Shown piece by piece: positions 1 to 7,400 of a DNA stretch of 15,264 nucleotides. The notes below the pieces were generated by a model. That model searched no databases and was not told the origin of the DNA. It saw only the letters and a program-made list of their open reading frames with translations. Every line of letters begins with the position of its first letter. Position 1 is the first letter of the stretch. The translations under genes were made by a program, and so were the position numbers. Where the stretch lies: NCBI GenBank assembly GCA_026770575.1, contig MU657303.1, positions 100,535-115,798 on the forward strand, read 5' to 3'. This DNA is from Pelagophyceae sp. CCMP2097 (taxonomy: Eukaryota; Sar; Pelagophyceae).

Positions 1-522
1 GAGGCAAGGAATTGCCGGCCAATTTGGACATAACGTTCGGGCACAGTGCCCCTAACGTCTGTCTCAATTGGCCGGGAACTCATTGGCGCCTTCATTGACT
101 TTTGATTTGGGCCCTAAGGTTTAGACTTGATTAACTACTAATTAAGAAGCTTTCGCAGAGTCTCGCCAAAATAAGACAGTTGACGAAAAAGCCAAACAAG
201 CGCGCCCAGGGCGTCTCGCGGGAGTGGCCGGCGCAGCGCCAACCGCCTTCACGAGCCAAAAATAGTTAATAGATTTCCGGTGATAATCTAATTCGACAGT
301 GTTCCAAGGTTTGGGGGGCTGTGTGTGTTGTTCAGTCGTGAGGGTCGGCCACAGAAAGGTCGAAATCGTGCGTCCCGTGGCCGGTTATGGGCTCTTTTGA
401 AACCGGTTTAAATTCCAAGCCTCCGGCGCGCTCTTGTAATAGGAATTCCTAGAAGATATTGGTGGGATGGAATCCCCGGTGCGTCCTTGCGCGTCTGCGT
501 CGTCGTCCGATGCACGCGTGCG
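1..522. promoter_or_regulatory. Upstream region of the thioesterase/megasynthase locus, no gene seen
   Basis: No protein family is recognisable here on either strand. The first 450 bases are visibly richer in A and T than the rest of the window, as expected for intergenic or promoter DNA. The stretch contains a nested inverted repeat (15-75), the palindrome AACCGGTT at 401-408 followed by a TTTAAATT run, and the palindrome AGGAATTCCT at 441-450. Any promoter for the + strand gene should lie here, but I cannot place a TATA box or start site with confidence. Confidence 0.4.
15..75. repeat. Nested inverted repeat (imperfect 61-bp hairpin)
   Basis: Three pairs of arms are nested around one centre. 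CCGGCCAATT (15-24) pairs with AATTGGCCGG (66-75), ACGTT (33-37) with AACGT (54-58), and GGGCAC (39-44) with GTGCCC (46-51) around a single A at 45. In total 21 base pairs can form, with small asymmetric internal loops. It could be a cruciform, a small transposon remnant or the end of an upstream transcript. The function is unknown. Confidence 0.7.
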
Positions 523-1947
523 ATGCAGGCGCTCGTCGTCTTCCAGCCGCGGGAGAACCCGCACGTCCGACTTTTTTGCTTCCCGGTCCGTCGCGACGTC
601 GGCCCTCACCGAAGAGGATGCTGCATCGCTGCACCGAGACGTTGCGACGATGCCGATGCGATTCGTCGTAGCACGCCGGCGGCGGGCCGCACGCCTTTCG
701 CGACTGGGGGCTCGTGCGAACTCGCCGCCGCGTCCTTTGGAATCCTTTTGCGGCCCTCGCACCCGTGTCGCTGCCTCGCGCGTCTGGCTCCGGCAGCGTC
801 CACTGTGGGCACGGCCGGTGCATGCTCGCCTGTGATGCTCGCGCGGGGCGCGGCGCCCAAACGCCGCCTCTGCACCCGAGCCGCCACATAGGTCCTGCCG
901 GAGACCGTCGAGGTCCAAGTGCGTCGAGGCCAGCGAGCGCGAGCGGCGCGGCTGGACGGGGCTGCCCGTACGACGCGGCGAAGGACGCGCCGCGTAGGTC
1001 CTGAGCTACGCCGGCCGCGGCGCGCGCCACGCCGAGCCGTTCGCCGTCAGTCTCGACTTGCCTCGAAGAGGGTTAGCCCTTTCGAGCGTCGGATGCGCCT
1101 CTAGCAGGATGCCATCGGCGGTCAGGTCGACGTCGACGCTTCGATCCGCGAGGCGTTTGCGGCGATTCGCGGCCAGGGCGACCGCCCCGCGGCGCTCTTC
1201 GGCAATTCCTTCGGTGCGGTCCTGGCCTTTGAGGTGGCGCGGCGCCTCGACGCCGCGGGGTCGGCGCCGCTCCACGTCTTTGCGTCGTCGTGCGCCGCGC
1301 CACACCTCGACGCCCAGTGCGACCGACTCTCGGACCTCGCGGACGCGGCTCTCGTCACAGAGCTCACCCGGCGCGGCTGGCTCGCCGACGCCGCCACCGC
1401 GGCGCCGAGCGTCCTCGCGGCGGCGCTGCCGGCGCTGCGCACGCGACGCAGCGTCGCCGGCCTTTGAAGAGAGGCGTGGCGACCGCGCTCCAGAGAGTCC
1501 GAGGGCTGATGCCGCGTCGCTCCCCGTTCGTCCTTCTTCGGCATCGTCGACCGTCATGTCGTCAACGCAGGTGCTGACCTGGCACAGTTCGAGGCTTATG
1601 AATTCGTCTCGGGGCCCGAGGCGCGGCGGTTCCCGCTGACGGTGCTCGGCGGCGCCGACGACGCGAGCATCGGCCGCGACACCCTTGCTGCGTGGGCGCT
1701 GTCGCTCAGACCGCCCCCGCCGCCGCGCGGCGCGGCCTGCGGCGGCGACGCGGCGGACGGCTGTTCGGTGCCCACCGATGCGGACGACTTTGCGGTGGCC
1801 CTCTGCCCAGGGGCCGGCCACTTCCACGTCGACTCGCACCACCACTTTGCAATCGACGTCGTCGCGCGCGCCCTCGGAACGTCGCTGCGGCGGCGAGCGC
1901 CGCCGTCCGTCGCCATCGGCGCGACGCGGCGTCAGAGACGAACCTAG
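523..1947 (+). CDS. Type II-like thioesterase (TE1), six exons
   Basis: Alpha/beta-hydrolase thioesterase of the GrsT/RifR family, expected to release or proofread acyl chains on carrier proteins. Exons inferred from family homology: 523-585, 672-713, 892-918, 998-1045, 1108-1438 and 1571-1947 (295 residues; family members are usually 240-270). Exon 1 encodes the strand RLFCFP, exon 2 HAGGGPHAFRDWGL, exon 3 VLPETVEVQ, exon 4 YAGRGARHAEPF. Exon 5 has the nucleophile elbow GNSFG (Ser codon 1207-1209). Exon 6 has GGADD (Asp codons 1657-1662) and GAGHFH (His codon 1819-1821), so the triad is complete. ATG 523 is the first in-frame ATG before the conserved strand. The fifth intron appears to have a GC donor at 1439, chosen because joining there gives the family motif PALRADLA. 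A donor at 1931 joined to 2134 would instead fuse TE1 in phase to the adenylation domain. Confidence 0.75.
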
Positions 1948-2165
1948 GGCACCGCGCGACCTTGGAGAGGGCCATAAAACCATCCTGCGAGGGCCCGCCG
2001 CCGGGGCCTCTCCCGGAGGCGGTCCGCCCGCGACCTCCAACGGGTCGACTGAGTCCCTCGGCGGCTCGCGGGTCGCCGGAGTCTATCGACGGCTGACGGT
2101 CCCGCGGCCCTTGGACCCTCGCGCTGCTCGCAGGCGCCGACTTTGACGCGCAATTCGGTGGACGG

Positions 2166-4480
2166 ATGCAGCATTCCATCATCGACGTCCTGCACCGCTA
2201 CGCCGCCGACGCCGAAACGCGCGACAGCGTCTGCATCCGCGACGTCGGCGCCGATCCAGAGACCGAGGCGCGCGAAGAGACCGACCTCACGTTTGCGCAG
2301 CTCGGGGCCGCGTCGCCGAGGCGAAATTGGAACATCCGGACCGTCGCACGGCTCGAACAGAGTCAAGGGGTCACAGAGGCTCGATGGACGATGATCGCTG
2401 TCGTCCGGGAGACGCGCGGCTCCGAAGCGAGGCGCGCGGTTCCGAGTGCCGTCCGCTGCCAGCACGGCCACTAGGTTCTTCGCCAAGGCGCGCAAGCTAG
2501 CGGGCGCCCTGCGCCGCGCGCCATTTTCCGTCGGGCCCGAGGCCGTCGTCGCCGTCTATTTTGAGGCTTCGTCATGGTATATGATCGCCAACCTGGCCAC
2601 GTTTATCGCGCACGGCGCCGCGCGGGCCCGGCGCGCGACGCAGAAACGGAAGACGTCCGAGGCTCGGGGGCCCCGGGACCAAGGCCAGAGAGGCCAGGAG
2701 ACCCGGGGGCCCTCGATCGGGGCCTCGGATGCGGCCTTTGAAGGTCACTTTTCCGCCTAAGTCGAAGAACCCCCCTCTCGAATGAAATTATGTGGCTTGC
2801 TTATGATACAACCTGGGTGGGGCTCCAATCCGGGGGATCTGTTAGGTCGTTTACTTCGAAGTCAACTACACGACGACGCTCATCGCCGACCTCCTCGAGG
2901 CGTCGCGCGCCAGAGCTGTCGTCACCGACGCGGTCCTGGCGCGGAACCTGCCCGCTGGGGCCCCGAGGATCGTGTTGAAAAGGGGCTGGGACACGTCGCC
3001 GGACTGGGACCTCTACGCGGCGTGCCCCCTGCTGCCCGCGGCGGCCGCCGGCTCGCTCGCATTCTGCAGCATGTCGTCGGGCACAACAGGCCGGCCCAAG
3101 GCGATCCTCGTGCCGCACTCGTCGGTGCTGCACAACTTTTGGCGCCGCGACGCGGCCCGTCCGCGGCGTCTTGCAGCGCCGACTCCCTTGAATCCTGCGA
3201 CGGACACCATGTCATAGCCTTGGACGCAGGTCTGCCCGTACGACGCGGACCCGGCCGTCGACCGCGAGGGGTGCAACATCTTCTTCGTCTGGGAGTCCCT
3301 TCGCGCCCTTGTGCACGGCCGCGCCTGCGTCGTCATCCCGGACGCCGTCGTCCTCGACGCCGCGCGCCTCGTGCGGTTCCTGCGCGACGAGAAAGTGACG
3401 CGGTGCATGCTCATACCGTCACGAGCCTGCGCCGGGGATGACCGTCGGAGAACCACGACCGTCGCGGCAAGGGCGGTACAAACAGACGTGCGAGCGGCAT
3501 CGGATGAAGGCCCGGGAAAAGGCGCCGGCCGCCCCACGCGACGCGCGCGGATCGCGTCGGCCGCGCTAGGTCGCTGCTGCGCAACGTCCTGGATCAGCCG
3601 GGCCTGCGGGATCTGCCGCGCTACCTGCGCGGCATGCGCTACGTGCTCCTGGAGGGCGAGGTTGTCCCGACGAAGCTCGTGGGCGACTTTGCGGCGCGAT
3701 TCGACGGCGCCGCCGACGCTCCCGATCTCGTCAACTATTACTCGACGTGGGAATACCCTCGACGCGGCGTCCACGCCGCTCTACTCGCGCCGCGCCGCCG
3801 TTGCGCGGCCGCCGCACGCGCACAACTTTGCCGCCGCGGGCGCGCCGCTCCCAGGCGTCGTACTGCTCGTCCTGGACCGGCGCACGACGACGCCCGTGCC
3901 GCGAGGCGTCCCCGGCGCCGTCTTCGTCGTCGCGGAGTCCATTGGGCGCGGCTACCTCGGCGACGCGGCAAAGACGACCCTACGGTTCGTGCCGAACCTG
4001 CTGCGAGCGATCGCGGCGGCGGACGGCGACGTTGCGGCGCTGCTCCGCGCGGCGGACGCGCGCGGCTGGGCCCTCGCCGTCAACAAGGGCTACGACACGG
4101 GCGATCGCGGCGTGCTGCTGCGCGACGGGCGGCTGCTGCTGCTCGGGCGCGCCGACGCGACGGTGAAGATCCGGGGCTTCAAGGTCGCGCTGAACTACGT
4201 GGAAGCGACTTTGCTTCAGGCGCCCGGCGTCGCGTCGGCGGTCGTGCGGCCAATCTTCGACGCCTCGACGTCACAGCCCGAGGGCCTCGCCGCGTACGTC
4301 GTCGCGCGGGACGACGCCGTCTGGCGGGCGGCCGGCGCCGCTGTCGAGTTCACGTGGCGCGTGCGCGACTTCGTTGCGGCGGCGCTGCCCGAGTACGCGG
4401 TGCCGTCGCACTTCATCGCGCTGCAGGGGCTACCGACGCGGCCCGGCAGCGGCAAGCTCGACTTCTCAAAGCTGCCGCAG
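2166..4480 (+). other. Adenylation (A) domain, aminoadipate-reductase-like
   Basis: Would activate a carboxylic or amino acid as acyl-AMP and transfer it to the next carrier domain. The N-terminal part (2166-2311) ends in LTFAQLG. The ATP-binding loop A3 is SSGTTGRPKAI at 3074-3106. The segment CNIFFVWESLRAL after 3230 resembles adenylation domains of alpha-aminoadipate reductases and related NRPS-like enzymes more than classical NRPS. NYYSTWE (A5) is at 3733-3753, YDTGDRG (A7) at 4091-4111, GRADATVKIRGFKV (A8) near 4145-4190, and the catalytic A10 lysine in GSGKLDF is at 4454-4456. The core is complete across about five exons. The reading frame shifts at 3756-3758, inside the A5-A7 region. 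I cannot assign the substrate. No condensation domain precedes it. Confidence 0.85.
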
Positions 4481-7400
4481 CCGTCGGAAGCGAACCGCAC
4501 GGCGTCGGCGCGACCGCACTCGAAGACCGCTTCAGCGGACGCCGCAGCCTCGGTAGATGTCGATGCCGGACGACGAGTGGGCGACGGCGACGCGGCCTCT
4601 GGCGCGGACCAGGTGGCGTCTGCTTCCACCGATGCGACGGCCGTCGACTCCGCCGCGGTCCTCGCGAGCGCCGCGCCGCATCGCGATTTTGTGCGCGTCG
4701 CGGCGCGCGCCATTTCGGCGGCGTTCGAGTGGGCGCTGCGGCTGCCGGCGGGGTCGGTGAGCCGGTCGGCGAACTTCTTCGACCTCGGAGGGCACTCGCT
4801 GCACGCGGCGCAAATCGTCGGCAGAGGCCTGCGTCGGCAAAACACAGAGGCGCGAGAGGCCCGATCAACTTTCCGGGGAAGGCGCGCCATCGTGGCCGCG
4901 GGTGACGCAGCGAGCGCAACCGTCCCACTCGTAGGCGCCGTGAGTTCGTCGCTCGGCGTGGAGCTCGCAGTCGTCGATCTCTTCGAGCGGCCGTCCGTCG
5001 ACGCGATCACAGCCCTCCTCGTCCAACGGCGCGAGCGGGCCTCGCGGAGGCACCGCCCGGCGCCGGTCCGCCCCCCAGTTATCCGCGGGGCGCCCGAGGC
5101 GCTGTCGCTGGCAGTGACGGGTATGGCGGCGCTGCTGCCTGGGGCGTCCGACGTGGCGCAGTTCTGGCGCAACCTCGCCGCGGGCCACGACTCGCTGGCC
5201 TCCGCGAGCGTCGCGGAGCTCCGGGCGAGGGGCGTGCCGTCCACGCTGCTGGAGGACGCGGCGTTTGTGCCAAAGGTCCAGCGCATCGCCGGATCGGCCG
5301 TGACCGAGTTCGACGCGGCCTTCTGGGGTGCGCGCGAGCCTCTCATAGGGGGCGCGGGGGGGCCTCTACGCGGGGGAGCTCCGGGCACCGCCCGCCCGCC
5401 CCTCGGCATGGGCTTTGAAGGCACATTGCCAGGAGGCGCCTCGAACCAGGCATCTCGCGATCCGAGGCGCGTGTAATGGATCCGCAGCACCGCAAGCTGA
5501 TGGAGGTGGCGTGGCACTGCGTCGAGGCCGCGGGCCGCGGGCCGCGGGCGCAGACGACTACATTTGGCGACGACACGGGCGTGTGCGTGGACGACGGGCG
5601 CTCGCGAGCCGCCGCCACCGCCCCAGCGACGGCACTGCGGTCTGATCGGGTTATTTGATAGGTTCGCCTCGTCCGGCATCGACGGTTATCTGGTCCACCA
5701 CCTCCGCGGCGCGCCGCTCCTCGACGCCGGCGACCCGGCTGCGATCTTTCGAGGCGAAGTCGGGAGCGAAAAAGACTACGCGCCCACGCGCATCTCGTGA
5801 AAAGGCCGCGTCGAAGAAGCGTCGGACGAGGCGCGCCGTGACTCCGGCGGTGGCCACAGAGTCGCGCGCGACAGTGCAGGGCGTGGTCTTACCGCGGCAG
5901 GCGGACAGGTTTGCGTTTGGCCTCCGAGGACCTTCCGTCGCCATCAACTCGGCGTGCTCGAGCGGCCTCGTCGCCACCGCCATGGCCGCGAATTCGATCC
6001 GCGCCGGCGGGTGCCGCAACGCCCTCGTCGGGGCCGCTTCGATCACGTTCCCCAACCTCGGGTCAGTGCGCTGTGTCGGACGGACCTGCTCGGGGCACTC
6101 CCGAGCCCTCGGGAGGGCGCTTTGAACGGAAAGTGTCGATGGTCCTCCGTGCGAGGGGCGCCGCGGGGGCGAGTCACCTTCCCTCGAAAGCGCGCCGCGC
6201 GGTAGGTACAAGTACGTCGAGGGCCTCGTTTCATCCATCGACGGCGTCGTGCGGCCGTTGGACGCGGCAGCGTACGGGACTGCGGCGTCCGTACCCGACG
6301 TAGCGTACCAGTGCTGGTCGGCAACCCCGTCGCAGCAGGGGCGGCGCACGCGGAGCCCTGAGCGGCGTTCGAGGCGAGCCGGGCAAGCACTGGGTACGCT
6401 AGGTCGGGCACGGTCTTCGGCGACGGCGTCGGCGCCGTGCTCCTCGAGGGCTTCAGCGCCGACGCGCCGCTAGACGCGTCGCGGCCGCTGCTGGCGGTCC
6501 TCGTCAGCTCGTGCGTCTCGAACGACGGGAGCCTCAAGGCCGGCTTCACGGCCCCGTCGGCGGACGCGCAGTCCCGGGCCATCGTCGCCTCGATGCTCCA
6601 AGCAAACGTCTCCGGCGCGGGGCTGGACTACGTTGAGCTCCACGCGACGGCGACGATGCTCGGCGACGCAATCGAGGTTGCGGGGCTCGCTCGGGCGCTC
6701 GCGCGGCTGCGGCCGCCTTCCGGCGGCGAGGATGCGACTCCGAGGCCGACGCTGCTTGGGTCTGTCAAGGGCAATATCGGCCACGCGAACTGCGCCGCCG
6801 GGCTCACAGGGCTCCTCAAGGCCGTGCTCGTGCTCGTGCACGGCGCCGCTCCACCCGTCTGTCACTTTCGCAGAGCGCCGCGCCGGAGTCGGGCAACCCG
6901 GACCGCCGCAGCCACGACGGCGGACAGAGTCGTGAGCTGCGTCAGAGGCGAGGGGCGCCGGGGAAGCTGTCGGCTGTCATCGTCGTGCTAGGCACGCTGA
7001 ACCCCAAGATTATGCTCCCATCGCACTGTGCCGTCGTCTGCGACGCGCTCGCGGCATTGCTTGCGGGCAGCGGCGCGGCCCAGTCGCACGTGGTCGGCGT
7101 GTCTTCGTTTGGCGTCGGCGGGACGAACGCGCACGCCACGCTGCGGTGTGCGGCGGCCGCGCGGTCGGGCGTCGCCGCGCTCCGCGACGCGTACTACGGC
7201 GCCGCGGCGGCCGTACACGTCGCCGCTGAGCGCGCGATACCGCGAGCGGTGCCCCGGCCTCAAAAGGCGGCGGCGGCGCAGTCGCAGCTACTGTCGGCGC
7301 AGTCGCAGCAGCGCCTGGAGTCGTTCGCGTCCGACCTCGATAGCGCCGCGGCGGCTGCGGTGCAGACGGGGCTGCTGTCGGCGGCCGACGCCGGCCGGCC

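Larger units (their letters stand above)
5102..7160 (+). other. Ketosynthase (KS) domain with intact Cys-His-His
   Basis: Catalyses decarboxylative condensation in polyketide chain extension. It begins with LAVTGMAALLPGASDVAQFW and ends with GVSSFGVGGTNAHA. It is spread over seven exons. Active-site Cys lies in NSACSSGL (codon 5955-5957). The two histidines lie in ELHATATMLGDAIE (6641-6643) and KGNIGHANCAAG (6782-6784). DPQHRKLMEVAW is at about 5479-5514 and FGDGVGAVLL follows 6412. The usual HGTGT motif is HATAT here, with both glycines replaced by alanine, but the catalytic His is retained. Domain length is normal once introns are removed. Confidence 0.88.

Noticed and set aside
1006..2040. 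A 344-codon - strand open frame
   Set aside because: It overlaps the TE1 exons with catalytic Ser, Asp and His on the + strand and has no recognisable domain.
4821..4934. The 38 residues here as a genuine insertion in the carrier domain
   Set aside because: The frame is open, but the peptide would break a conserved helix, and removing the segment restores exact family spacing with a TAG acceptor.
4216..5679. A 487-codon - strand open frame
   Set aside because: It lies opposite the A, carrier and KS exons, which carry unmistakable motifs on the + strand. Long antisense frames are expected at this GC content.
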